Program-made: the position numbers and the translations under genes
In this document: in pieces, positions 1 to 9,139 of the stretch
Numbering within the stretch: the first letter of the stretch is position 1
Layout of the letters: every line of letters starts with the position of its first letter
Assembly (NCBI GenBank): GCA_050018415.1
Contig: JBEKAB010000007.1
Span: forward strand, 62,001 to 126,000
Origin: UBA1161 sp002311745
GTDB taxonomy: Bacteria > Planctomycetota > Phycisphaerae > Tepidisphaerales > Tepidisphaeraceae
Length of the DNA stretch: 64,000 nucleotides
Direction of reading: 5' to 3'
The notes under the pieces: generated by a model
Told to the model about the DNA's origin: nothing
Seen by the model: only the letters and a program-made list of their open reading frames with translations
Database searches by the model: none

Positions 1-31
1 CGGAGAATTGCCATGGCGTCCGGGGAGGGGT

Positions 32-2560
32 CTATAGCGCGCCCTTGATCTCCACAGTGCCGCTTGTCCCATCGACCAACACCGTCTGCCCATCCGTGAT
101 GCGGTTCATGATCCCCCGAACAGACATGACGGCCGGGAGGCCCATCTCCCGCGCTGTCACCGCACCGTGTGACAAGGGTCCGCCGCTTTCAGTAATCACC
201 GCCGATGCGGCATAGAATAGCGGCGTCCAGGCGGGATTGGTGGTCCGCGCAACCAGAACCGCCCGGTTCGGGAATCGACCGAAATCCTCGGGGCCGCGAA
301 CCCGGAAACATGGTCCAATCGCCTGGCCGGGGCTGCCGGGCAATCCGCGCAATAGGTTGTCGGACGTCGCGTCGCTGGCTGAACGGATTTGTTGCTGCGT
401 CCACTCGGGCGAGCGCGTGCAGGCCAGAAGATATGACGCTTTGTTCGTCAACGCCTTTTCTCGACAACTCTTGATCACCTCTGGCGTCTGCCCGGCCACG
501 AGAGCCTCGACGTCCGTTTTGTTCAGGAAAAACACATCCCGCGGTTCATCCAATACGCCAAGGCCGCGCAGCAGATGTCCCATCGCCAGCGCGGCCCGGT
601 AGGCCAGAGGGTTGATTCGCGTTGTCTGGTAATGCTCAAGGTCGTCCAGGATGGTGTAGCTTCGCGTCAGCCCGATCAGTTCGCGAAAAAAGAAACGCAA
701 TTCCTCTGGAATGGCGGCCATGAACCGCTGCTCGGTTTGGGCGTAACGGAGGCGCTGGGCCCGCATACTCTCCGTGGGATTCTCTGTCGTCGGCGCGCGC
801 AACAGCAGCCGCACTGAATCGAGCACCACCCAAGGTTGGCCGGACCAGGTCGGCCGGCTGTAATCCATGTCTATTTCCCTATGCCCGTGATCCTCCAGGA
901 ATCGCCGGAACCGGGCGGCAAACGCCGGATACGCCGTCAAGCGGTCCGCCTCGAAAAACGGACGACCGCCTCGCTCCAGAAGCTCGCTGCTTAGCGCCGG
1001 GGTCTGCGCGGCCAGCGCCGCCATGTCATGGATTTCCCGGTTTACGATCGCCGTCTTGGTCTGGCATCCCGTGAGCAGCCCGTCGAGGATCGCCAGCGCC
1101 TGGGCCGGTCCGACCAGCATCGCGATCAGCCCATGCAGTAAACGATGAAGTCCGGTTTGCGTCATGGAGATGGCGATGTTCGGTCGGAAATAGTCCGCAG
1201 CCGTCTCCAGTACGTCAGAGATAAAACTCCATGCCTCCTCAAGTGTCGCCGGATCGGGGCGGGCCTCCAAGCGTCCAAGCCGGATCAGGTAGCGGTCCAG
1301 GTCGCGCGCCCAGTTCAGGGGCAAATCCATGACCCACGCGAACCGCCGGCGCAATGCGGGAATCTCCGCCACAAGTTCCAATGCACTGCGGGCTTTCAGC
1401 GGCCGGAACATGGCCACCAGCCGCACGGCATTCTGGTTTCCGAAAATGTAGTGATCGAAAATCTGGAACCAATCGCCCTTCAACGCCGGCAATCCCATGA
1501 GTGACAGCGAGTGGCTCAACGACGCGCGAAACGCGACGCTGATGAAGTCCCAACTCAGCGGAGTCATGGGATTCGGGAAGCGCTCGGCCGATTCGTCCCG
1601 CGTCCAATCCGGTTGGATCGTCGTCACCGGCCGTGATTGCAGCAGATATAACCGCCCCAGATGCCAGCCCCACTCGATGTCCTGCGGCCAGCCATAATGA
1701 TCCTCGACCCGCTTCAGTAGGTCGGCCATTTTGACCAACTGCTCATCGGTCAGGCAGGGCAGGTCTGCCAACTCCGCCGGGACCGGACGGCTCTCAACAT
1801 TGCCGTCGGTCGCTAAAACCTGGTGATCCTTGTGGCCGATGTTCCGCCCCACCACCTCGAGGCTCGGCTTGAGAATCTCAAACTGATCAATCTCTCCTTC
1901 ACCCGATACCACCGACTCACCGATTCCGTAATTGGCGTTGATGATCATCCGGTCCATTCGGCCGCCGATCGGATCGATGGAGAAGCCAACGCCCGCCACC
2001 TCGCATTCGATTTGCCGTTGCACGACGACGGCCATGCGGGCCTCGGATTGCGAAAAGCCCTGATGGTGTCGATAGAGAACGGCGCGGTCTTCCCAAAGCG
2101 AGGCAAAGCAAGCACGCACCCGCTCAAGAATCCGCTCGGGGTCGTGCACATTCAGGTACGTATCATGCTGGCCGGCAAACGCGGCTTGTGCCAAATCTTC
2201 AAACGTCGAGGAGGATCGTACGGCGAACGCACTTGGCTCCAGCCTCGCGGGTTCTATTCTCCCAAGAGCCGCGCGGATAGACTCCTGAACATCGGCCGGC
2301 AACTCTGCGTCGATCAGCCGCCGACGAATGTGTGCGCATTGCTCCCGTAGAACCTCGGGCCGCTGGTAATCGAGCTCGACAATCGCCGCATGGAGCCAGG
2401 CCGCCCGTTCCAGGAACTTTCGATAGGCCTCGGCAGTAACGACAAATCCCGGAGGCACCGGAAAGCCCGCACACGTCAGCAGGATGAGATTCGCGCCCTT
2501 GCCGCCCACAAGTGACGCTGCCGCCAAGTCGGCTTGATCGAAAAATACCACGTCGGTCAT
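32..2560 (-). CDS. PEP-synthase-like / rifampin-phosphotransferase-like protein
   Basis: 842 aa. The N-terminal half is a PPDK/PEP-synthase ATP-binding domain (GGKGANL near residue 20, AVRSSSTFEDL near 115, SRPVTTI near 310). The last 50 residues form the mobile phosphohistidine domain, GGPLSHGAVTAREMGLPAV, with the carrier His at about 798. The C-terminal PEP/pyruvate TIM barrel of true PEP synthase is absent. ATP-grasp, middle helical domain starting with PNPMTPLSW, and terminal His domain in about 840 aa is the layout of rifampin phosphotransferases (RPH), so phosphotransfer from ATP to an unknown small molecule is the likely chemistry. The start overlaps the acyltransferase stop by 4 bp (ATGA), so the two should be translationally coupled. 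The substrate cannot be read from the sequence; the lipid-gene context may mean it is not an antibiotic. Confidence 0.8.
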   Translation of the reverse strand: MTDVVFFDQADLAAASLVGGKGANLILLTCAGFPVPPGFVVTAEAYRKFLERAAWLHAAIVELDYQRPEVLREQCAHIRRRLIDAELPADVQESIRAALGRIEPARLEPSAFAVRSSSTFEDLAQAAFAGQHDTYLNVHDPERILERVRACFASLWEDRAVLYRHHQGFSQSEARMAVVVQRQIECEVAGVGFSIDPIGGRMDRMIINANYGIGESVVSGEGEIDQFEILKPSLEVVGRNIGHKDHQVLATDGNVESRPVPAELADLPCLTDEQLVKMADLLKRVEDHYGWPQDIEWGWHLGRLYLLQSRPVTTIQPDWTRDESAERFPNPMTPLSWDFISVAFRASLSHSLSLMGLPALKGDWFQIFDHYIFGNQNAVRLVAMFRPLKARSALELVAEIPALRRRFAWVMDLPLNWARDLDRYLIRLGRLEARPDPATLEEAWSFISDVLETAADYFRPNIAISMTQTGLHRLLHGLIAMLVGPAQALAILDGLLTGCQTKTAIVNREIHDMAALAAQTPALSSELLERGGRPFFEADRLTAYPAFAARFRRFLEDHGHREIDMDYSRPTWSGQPWVVLDSVRLLLRAPTTENPTESMRAQRLRYAQTEQRFMAAIPEELRFFFRELIGLTRSYTILDDLEHYQTTRINPLAYRAALAMGHLLRGLGVLDEPRDVFFLNKTDVEALVAGQTPEVIKSCREKALTNKASYLLACTRSPEWTQQQIRSASDATSDNLLRGLPGSPGQAIGPCFRVRGPEDFGRFPNRAVLVARTTNPAWTPLFYAASAVITESGGPLSHGAVTAREMGLPAVMSVRGIMNRITDGQTVLVDGTSGTVEIKGAL

Positions 2561-3930
2561 GGGCGCTCCTTTCCCGGCGGTGCGGCACTCTCAGGTTCCA
2601 GGTGCCCAGCCAGCTCCTGAATCCCCGCCAGTATCTCCTGGCCCTCAGCCACAAGCCATTGCTGGGTTTGGGGCCTGAACAAGAAGTAGACGAATGTCCG
2701 CGCACGCCGCCAGGCACTGCCTACACGTTCCTGGTAAAGCAATGCGTAGTACCCTGTGTACGGTAGTGCAATGGTATAAACGGCCGCCCACATCACCGGC
2801 AGCAGCAGCCACGCTACCGCGAGTTGGATCGCATAGAACAGCGGAAAAATGATCAAGCTCGGGTAGACGACGTTCGTCGCCCAATGGTCCTTGTCCGACG
2901 ACAGCCGCCCGGCCACCTGGCGGACGATCAGGTACGGCAACAGATGATTGATGATCCCGAAGAACGCCAGCGGCGCGCCGATCAGAATCAGCTCCAGTTC
3001 CCGCGTCAGAAAGAGAATCGCCCGAAGCGGGTGCATCGGCAGAAAGACTTCGGCTGGATTGATTCCCCGGTGCTTCAACTCGGCACGATACCGCCGCACG
3101 CGCTCGGACAGGGCGGCGATATCCGCTGCGTGGTCCGCGAGCAAGGTTCGGTATCCCGCTTGCAGCCGGGCCAGACGGTTGAAGGACTCCATCGTCCGCG
3201 ACGGGGTGCTTCCCAGCGGCTGGGGCATCTGCGCCTCCGAGGCGACGATATCGTTGGCCCAGTTCACAATCAGCATTTCGCGGCGGTTTTCGTAGCTGAT
3301 CGTCAATGCTTCGATCCTCCGGCGAAATTCCTGCGTCAATTCCTCCTGGTTGGCTTCGGGGTGTGCGGCGACCCAATGGCCGGCGTCGAACGGTTGGCCA
3401 ATCCGCACGCAGGCTTCGGAACGGAATTCGCCTTTGGCCGTGTATAGCAATCCCAAAGGCACGATTTGCAGGTTGCCGGGATTGCCGTCCTTATGCACGA
3501 AGTCGAGCGCGATTCGCGACGCGCCGACATGAAACGGTCGCATCTTCAAGTCCGAATGGCTGATGCCTTCGGGGAAAACGCAGACGGCGCCACCGCGCGC
3601 CAGAATCTCTCGGCAACGCCGCATGCTCTGCACGTTCTGCCGCGGGTCGGCCCCTTGGCCGATATCCTCACGCCGATGAAATGGAATCGTTCCCAGTCCC
3701 CAGTTCAGCAGCGCCAACAAGGGGTTCTTGTTCAGGACATTTTTGCCCGTCAAGGTGAGTCGCCGCTTCAGCGCGATCAGGGGAATGAGGGGATCGACCA
3801 GCGCATTGGTGTGGTTCGATACCAGCAGCAACGGCCCGGCCGGCAAGTCGCGCGGACCATCGACTTCAATTCGCCGGAAGAACAGCCGCAGTGTAATCGC
3901 GACCGTCAGCCGGAATATCCGATAGAACAT
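2557..3930 (-). CDS. PlsC-type 1-acylglycerol-3-phosphate acyltransferase, long form
   Basis: 457 aa from this start. The acyltransferase motif NHTNALVD (His40-X4-Asp45) is followed by FPEGISHSD, both standard for the PlsC/LPLAT family, which transfers acyl chains to lysophospholipid. The C-terminal third adds three or four hydrophobic segments (for example LELILIGAPLAFFGIINHLL), making it longer than a bare 250-aa PlsC and surely a membrane protein. The start at 3930 was preferred to the longer frame beginning at 3966 because a strong GGAGGAG ribosome site lies just upstream of the ATG. It overlaps the preceding PAP2 gene by 65 bp and the following RPH-like gene by 4 bp, which suggests a phospholipid remodelling operon. 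Confidence 0.85.
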   Translation of the reverse strand: MFYRIFRLTVAITLRLFFRRIEVDGPRDLPAGPLLLVSNHTNALVDPLIPLIALKRRLTLTGKNVLNKNPLLALLNWGLGTIPFHRREDIGQGADPRQNVQSMRRCREILARGGAVCVFPEGISHSDLKMRPFHVGASRIALDFVHKDGNPGNLQIVPLGLLYTAKGEFRSEACVRIGQPFDAGHWVAAHPEANQEELTQEFRRRIEALTISYENRREMLIVNWANDIVASEAQMPQPLGSTPSRTMESFNRLARLQAGYRTLLADHAADIAALSERVRRYRAELKHRGINPAEVFLPMHPLRAILFLTRELELILIGAPLAFFGIINHLLPYLIVRQVAGRLSSDKDHWATNVVYPSLIIFPLFYAIQLAVAWLLLPVMWAAVYTIALPYTGYYALLYQERVGSAWRRARTFVYFLFRPQTQQWLVAEGQEILAGIQELAGHLEPESAAPPGKERP

Positions 3931-4837
3931 CGCCCTCTCCTCCGGGTAAGGCCGGCAATCCAGCATCCCGTCGCGCTCGTGCCCATCGAAGAAAAGCCCA
4001 TCGCCCCCAATGCGTGCAACTCACGGCGATGATCGTTCCGGCAACCAGGTCAATAACATAGTGATACCGCAGAAAAATAGTCGCTCCGTAGATCATCACG
4101 ACAATGGGCAAGTAGGTCAGACCGCGCAGTCGGTTGGTCTTGAGGTCGAAGAGGCACAGGTAGAGCGACGAACCGCCGTGCAGGCTGGGGAATACGCCGA
4201 TCAGGCCGCCGGAGTGGGCAACGGCCGTGACAACCAGAGCAAAGAAGAAACCTCCCTGCAGCGGAACGGAGTAGGAGCCGGCAAAGAATCCGCCCGGACC
4301 TTGACACGGCAGGAACAGGTAGCCAACATAACTAATGCAATAGGTGAAGACCCAGCCGGTGAGAAATTGGTCGCGCTCCAGCGGTGGTCGGCCCAAGGCG
4401 CCAAGCACAAGGGAAAGATTGACGTAGGGGATGAACAAGCCGTAGAAGAATGCGAAGAGTTCGACTCGCGCGGGTGTCTGCCAACGCTGGATAAAGAATG
4501 TGGGATTGATTCCGGCGAACATCCACGTGTCGATGCGCGCCAGGGAGGCGTCGGCTCGATAGGGCATCGCCGCCATGCCGAGCCGGCCGGCGGTGTAATA
4601 GAGAGTGAAGATCGTCCACATGGCAGCCAGTGGCCGCACGTATGCGACCCATCCGGCCCGGCTCCATCTGACAGCGGCCAACACGAAGAGTCCGTAGCCG
4701 GCCAACAGGACAAGGTGGGCCAACAGCAGGGACCGGACTTCCGGTCTGCCGCCGGCGACGACCGACAAGGCGACGGCCAGGGCCAGGATCGCAAAGATCG
4801 CCCGGTCCGCCGGATGAAGTTGAAGACTCAGGCGCAT
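3866..4837 (-). CDS. PAP2-superfamily membrane phosphatase / inositol-phosphoceramide-synthase-like
   Basis: 323 aa with about six membrane segments. The PAP2 active-site pieces are visible: FPSLHGGSSLYL (His near 217) and FLRYHYVIDLVAG (Arg, His and Asp of the last motif). The arrangement fits the PAP2_3 subgroup, which includes aureobasidin-type inositol phosphorylceramide synthases, so it may release or exchange a lipid phosphate head group. An in-frame GTG at 4849 adds four residues; the ATG is used here, and no convincing ribosome site is visible for either. The 3' end runs 65 bp into the next gene, an unusually long overlap. The C-terminal 35 residues are hydrophilic and may be non-essential. 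Confidence 0.75.
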   Translation of the reverse strand: MRLSLQLHPADRAIFAILALAVALSVVAGGRPEVRSLLLAHLVLLAGYGLFVLAAVRWSRAGWVAYVRPLAAMWTIFTLYYTAGRLGMAAMPYRADASLARIDTWMFAGINPTFFIQRWQTPARVELFAFFYGLFIPYVNLSLVLGALGRPPLERDQFLTGWVFTYCISYVGYLFLPCQGPGGFFAGSYSVPLQGGFFFALVVTAVAHSGGLIGVFPSLHGGSSLYLCLFDLKTNRLRGLTYLPIVVMIYGATIFLRYHYVIDLVAGTIIAVSCTHWGRWAFLRWARARRDAGLPALPGGEGDVLSDIPADGRDYTAAVLPAN

Positions 4838-4951
4838 TTCAAATGCCACAATGGATGTTCGTGCATATTCCAGAATCCCGCCAGGGATGACAAGACGCTT
4901 TCAACAAATCTAACCGGCGTTGGCAAGGTGCGGCAAATGTCAGGCGCAACA

Positions 4952-4987
4952 AAGAACCCCGATCCTTTGGAGGACCGGGGTTCTTGT
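4952..4987 (-). terminator. Second copy of the rRNA-operon terminator hairpin
   Basis: The inverted repeat GAACCCCGAT-CC / GG-ACCGGGGTTC folds into a GC-rich hairpin with a moderately T-rich tail on the minus strand. It is a near copy of the hairpin after the intact 5S gene at 5742-5773 and would end transcription of the toxin-antitoxin pair. Confidence 0.7.
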
Positions 4988-4990
4988 TTA

Positions 4991-5038
4991 ACGCTGGCAG
5001 TGACCTACTTTCCCGCGGAAGCTTTCCTCATCGGCCCG
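4991..5038 (-). pseudogene. 5S rRNA 3'-end fragment (duplicate)
   Basis: About 45 bases match the 3' part of the intact 5S gene at 5779-5889, from the CGCTGGCAGTGACCTACTTT block to TCATCGGCCCG, with a small mismatch patch after the shared GCGGAAGC. The 5' half of 5S is missing, so it cannot make a working 5S rRNA. The copy continues into the duplicated terminator. The toxin-antitoxin genes lie between the two copies. Confidence 0.8.
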
Positions 5039-5058
5039 CCTCGACGAGGCGTTGCGCT

Positions 5059-5427
5059 TCAGCCGGCCAAGGGCAGCCGCCGCACACGGTGGCGCGCGTC
5101 TTCCACGACCACAACGGCCCCTTCCTTCAGCGATTCTGCCGCGTCGCTGAACACGGCTTGGAGCCGCTGAATCAACAGCGGCGCGGTCGTGTTGTTCATG
5201 CGGAACAAGACGACGCTGACGACGCGCTCGCCCGACAGCGCCAGGATTTCCCCGAAGTCCAAGTCGAACGTCAGAATGATCCGCTGTTCCCTGGCCGCTT
5301 TTTCAAACACTTCCTGGTCGGAGAGATTGCGAAGCCCCAGTTCGCGCAGATGCACCGCATCATGTCCGTTTTGCCGCAGCCATTGGACGATCCGCTGGGA
5401 CACCCCCATGTCCGCGAGGAACCTCAT
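5059..5427 (-). CDS. DUF5615 PIN-like toxin
   Basis: 122 aa. Opens with FLADMGVSQRIVQWLRQNGH and continues with HLRELGLRNLSDQEVFEKA and TFDLDFGEIL, the pattern of DUF5615 (Mut7-C/PIN-like) proteins that pair with DUF433 proteins. By family, it is a probable RNase toxin with acidic residues (Asp in FLAD, the Asp pair in TFDLDF) at the active centre. It starts 2 bp after the antitoxin stop. It lies downstream of the 5S gene on the same strand, so rRNA read-through could contribute to its expression. Confidence 0.8.
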   Translation of the reverse strand: MRFLADMGVSQRIVQWLRQNGHDAVHLRELGLRNLSDQEVFEKAAREQRIILTFDLDFGEILALSGERVVSVVLFRMNNTTAPLLIQRLQAVFSDAAESLKEGAVVVVEDARHRVRRLPLAG

Positions 5428-5429
5428 GT

Positions 5430-5651
5430 TTAGGCAGTTCTCACTTCCTCTTGCGACAGCCAGGCGGCGTATTCCAGAGCCTGTTGGATGTCCTGGGGTT
5501 CAAGGTCCGGGTAATCGGCCAGTAATTCCTGGTGCGAGACTCCATGCGCAATCTGTTTGAGGATCACCGACACGGGAATCCGCATCCCGCGGATGCACGC
5601 GCGCCCGCCCATGATGCGAGGGTCAAACGTGATTCGATCAAACTGGCCCAT
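5430..5651 (-). CDS. DUF433 antitoxin
   Basis: 73 aa from the ATG at 5651; an in-frame GTG at 5678 would add nine residues. FDRITFDPRIMGGRACIRGM is the DUF433 signature (DP..MGG..CIRG.RIPV), followed by LLADYPDLEPQDIQQALEYA. DUF433 proteins have a small winged-helix fold and occur directly upstream of DUF5615 proteins as the presumed antitoxin. The spacing to the toxin is 2 bp. The ORF starts only about 90 bp after the terminator hairpin of the 5S gene. Confidence 0.82.
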   Translation of the reverse strand: MGQFDRITFDPRIMGGRACIRGMRIPVSVILKQIAHGVSHQELLADYPDLEPQDIQQALEYAAWLSQEEVRTA

Positions 5652-5741
5652 GAAGCGCGCCTTTCCGCCACAGCTCACTGTGCCAAGCCGATATCATCGC
5701 CGCGGCGGCATTGATTGCAATAAGCGATTCATTGCAACAAC

Positions 5742-5773
5742 AGAACCCCGATCCGAAAGGGACCGGGGTTCTT
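5742..5773 (-). terminator. Rho-independent terminator of the 23S-5S operon
   Basis: AGAACCCCGGTCCC / GGATCGGGGTTCT hairpin, read on the minus strand just after the 5S 3' end, followed by a weak T-rich stretch. Copied at 4952-4987. Confidence 0.7.
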
Positions 5774-5778
5774 GTTTA

Positions 5779-5889
5779 ACGCTGGCAGTGACCTACTTTC
5801 CCGCGGAAGCAGTATCATCGGCCCGGCAGGCTTAACGACCGTGTTCGGAATGGGAACGGGTGTGACCCTACCGGTGTAGCCACCAACGA
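5779..5889 (-). rRNA. rrf: 5S ribosomal RNA
   Basis: About 111 nt. The terminal helix pairs 5' CGTTGG with 3' CCAGCG. The internal loops carry the usual bacterial 5S landmarks (CCCGTTCCCATTCCGAACAC and GGGAAAGTAGGTCACTGCCAG on the minus strand). It follows the 23S gene by about 190 bp. Ends are placed by helix pairing and may be off by one or two bases. Confidence 0.93.
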
Positions 5890-5982
5890 AAATCCCGACA
5901 GCCGGTTAAGGCGCATCGGGACTGTGTTTTAAGTGAAGCTGAGGTTCTTCTCTCCGCGACGCGTCGTCGAACGCCTTTTGGG

Positions 5983-6065
5983 AAGTTGCTCGTTACTAGT
6001 TGCCAGTTGCTAGAGACGGTTGCCAGTTTTTTACCAGCAACCAGCAACTAGCAACCAGCAACTTA
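5983..6065. repeat. TTGCTAG-type heptamer hairpin in the 23S-5S spacer (B1)
   Basis: Direct units of the TTGCTAG / TTGCCAG type in the left half (AGTTGCT, TTACTAG, TTGCCAG, TTGCTAG) and their complements CCAGCAA / CTAGCAA in the right half, separated by a T-rich loop. The primary 23S-5S transcript would carry it as a long hairpin that must be removed or tolerated during rRNA maturation. Confidence 0.85.
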
Positions 6066-7048
6066 TCGGCAATTGATAAAAGTGATCAAGCAATCGACCG
6101 TTAGTACCGGTAACCTAAAGACCTTTCGATCCGTACAGCTCCGGCCTATCAACCGGGTGGTCTACCCGGGGTCTCTCTCCCGATAAATCGGGAATGGAAC
6201 CCTCGTCTTGGCATAGACTTCACGCTTAGATGCTTTCAGCGTTTATTCGTTCCGGACATAGCTACCCAGCAATGCCGCTAGCGCGACAACTGGTGCACCA
6301 GGGGTCCGTCCTTCCAAATCCTCTCGTACTATGGAAGAGGTGCCGTCAAGGTTCCTACGCCCACAGCAGATAGGGACCGACCTGATTCACATCGGTCTGA
6401 ACCCAGCTCGCGTACCGCTTTAATTGGCGAACAGCCAAACCCTTGGGACCGCCTTCAGCCCCAGGATGCGATGGGCCGACATCGAGGTGCCAAACCGCCT
6501 CGCCGCTATGGACGCTCGGAGGCGATCAGCCTGTTATCCCCGGGGTACCTTTTATCCGTTGAGCTATGGCGCTTCCACACGCAACCACAGGATCACTAAG
6601 GCCGCCTTTCAGCTCTGCTCGTGCTGTAGCACTCGCAGTCAAGCAGGCTTCTACCTTTACGCTCATCGTCCGATTGCCAACCGGACTGAGCCTGCCTTTG
6701 CACTCCTCCGTTACTCTTTTGGAGGAGACCGCCCCAGTCAAACTGCCCGCCTAGCACGGTTCCCTGCCCGGATTCACGGGACAGGGTGAGATGACGAATG
6801 CAAACAGGGTGGTATTTCACCGTTGGCTCCCCCTCGGCCAGAACCGAGGGATCACCGCCTCCCACCTATCCTACGCAGTCCGCACCCGGCATCAATGCCA
6901 GGTTGCAGTAAAGGTCCACGGGGTCTTTCCGTCTTGCTGCGGGTAGACGGTATCTTCACCGCCACTTCAATTTCACCGAGTCTGCGGTCGAGACAGCGAC
7001 CAAGTCGTTACGCCGTTCATGCACGTCGGAACTTACCCGACAAGGAAC

Positions 7049-7092
<44 letters not shown>

Positions 7093-7691
7093 TGCTTCGG
7101 TCGCCAGCTTCGGGGCGAACCCCTGACCGGCTCCCTTAACATTCCGGCACCGAGCAGGCGTCATTCCGTATACATCCTCTTGCGAGTTAGCACGGAACTG
7201 TGTTTTTGATAAACAGTCGCCCAGTCCGATTCCTGCGCCCTTCCCGGCTTGCGCCGGGTGAGGGACCCCTTATCCCGAAGTTACGGGGTTAGATTGCCTA
7301 GTTCCTTAACCGCAGTTCTCTCGAGCGCCTTAGGATACTCTCCTCGCCTACCTGTGTCAGTTTTAGTACGGGTGCCTATATCGTCCCCCGCGCACTTTTC
7401 TTGGTTCTTCCGCCACAGACTTCGGCAACAAAGCGGCCTCGATCCCGATTGCTCGGGACACCTCCACGTCTGATCGGAGGATCTGCCTTGGAAAAACGAA
7501 TGCGCGGGTTCAACCTTTATAGACAGTGCAGGAATATTAACCTGCTGTGCATCGGCTACGCCTTTCGGCCTCGTCTTAGCTTCCGACTAACCCTGGGCGG
7601 ATTTACCTTCCCCAGGAAACCTTAGGCTTTCGGCGTGCAGGATTTTCACCTGCATTATCGTTACTTATACCGGCATTCTCACTTGCACGCG

Positions 7692-7722
<31 letters not shown>

Positions 7723-7743
7723 CGGCGTGCAACGCTCTTCTAC

Positions 7744-8186
7744 CATTCCAGAAGCTAGAACCTAGACACTAGAAGCTAGAGTCGCGCCGACCAAGTCTTG
7801 GTCAGGCCGGTCAACATCTTTCCGACTTCACAATAGCCCTCGTGAAATTTCGCGTATTCCGCGGCATTCAGGTAGCCCAGGTCGCGCGAGTATCTCAGCC
7901 AGACTCTGGTTTCATCGCAGGAGCCAATGGCTACGCGAAGAAACCGAATGACGTCTTTCGCCGAGGCCTGCTTGCCCATGCCTTCGCCCAAGTTCGCACA
8001 GATCGACTTGCTGGACCGCCGCAACTGCGACGCCAGCTCGTGCTGCTCGAACCGGGGAAAGGCCATTGATCGCTTATGGATCGTCAGGGACAAGTCATAC
8101 GCCTTTTGAAAAACGTTAAGCCTGTCGAAAGACATGAAATCCCTCTAGTCTCTAGGTTCTAGGTTCTAGGTTCCAGCCTCTGGAAT
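7744..8186 (-). other. 23S intervening sequence at helix 45 with heptamer stem
   Basis: The insertion interrupts the helix that corresponds to E. coli helix 45 (about residue 1165), a known insertion site. Its ends pair as ATTCCAGA with TCTGGAAT, then continue as arrays of CTAG-containing heptamers (CTAGAAC, CTAGACA, CTAGAAG on one side; TTCTAGG, TCTCTAG on the other). The ORF for the intervening-sequence protein fills the loop. In other bacteria such insertions are cut out by RNase III, leaving a fragmented 23S; the long stem here would suit that. Confidence 0.88.
7776..8135 (-). CDS. Four-helix-bundle 23S rRNA intervening-sequence protein (S23 family)
   Basis: 119 aa, encoded inside the 23S gene on the same strand. 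FDRLNVFQKAYDLSLTIHK, SQLRRSSKSICANLGEGMG and RVAIGSCDETRVWL are the hallmark segments of the S23/IVP (TIGR02436) family of small four-helix bundles. The family's function is unknown; members occur both in rRNA insertions and free-standing. GAGGG lies about 6 bases before the ATG, so it looks translatable even though it is embedded in rRNA. The TAG stop is part of a CTAG heptamer of the flanking array, so the array edge has become the gene end. Confidence 0.93.
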   Translation of the reverse strand: MSFDRLNVFQKAYDLSLTIHKRSMAFPRFEQHELASQLRRSSKSICANLGEGMGKQASAKDVIRFLRVAIGSCDETRVWLRYSRDLGYLNAAEYAKFHEGYCEVGKMLTGLTKTWSARL

Positions 8187-9139
8187 CCGCTGCTTCGGTA
8201 TCGCGCTTATTCCCGATCATTTACGGCGCTACTGTGCTCGACCAGTAAGCTATTACGCACTTTTTAAATGGTGGCTGCTTCTAAGCCAACATCCTGGCTG
8301 TCTCAGCACAATAACTTCCTAACGAACTAAGCTCGATTTGGGGACCTTAGCAGACGGTCTGGGTTGTTTCCCTCTTGACCGCGAAGATTATCCCTCGCGG
8401 ACTCACTCCGGACGTACGCCCATGGGTATTCGGAGTTTGGTAGGAGCGTGTAGGCGGGTAGCCCCACGTCTCCTTTCAGTCGCTCTACCCCCCATGGGTA
8501 ATTGGGTCCAGGCTGCCCCTAAAGGCATTTCGAAGAGAACCAGATATCTCCCAGTTTGATTAGACTTTCACTCCTCCCCGCAGTTCATGCCAGAACTTTT
8601 CAACGTTCACGGCTTCGCGCCTCCTGTCCCTGTTACGGGACATTCACGCTGACCACGGGTAGATCACTAGGTTTCGGGCCGCATGCCTACGACTGCGGCA
8701 AAGAGCAAGCTCTCTGCCATCGCCACTTTAAGACTCGCTTTCGCTTCGGCTCCGGTGCTGGACACCTTAGCCTTGCCGCAAACATGCACTCGCCGGTCCA
8801 TTATGCAAAAGGTACGCCGTCACACATTCCCCTTGCGGGGCATAGTGCTCCGACCGCTTGTAAGTGTATGGTTTCAGGTACTTTTAACTCAGCTAATAGC
8901 TGTGCTTTTCACCGTTCAATCGCCCTACTTGTTCACTATCGGTCATCGAGGAGTATTTAGCCTTGCCCGGTGGTCCGGGCGGCTTCACACCGGATTTCAC
9001 GAGTCCGATGTTACTCTGGTAAGCACATGTTAACGGGGACCTGTCGATGTCGCATACGGGACTTTCACCCTCTTTGGTCAGACTTTCCAGACTGTTTTGC
9101 TATCGACGGTTTTGTAACCCCTCAGTGCTCCCGCAACCC

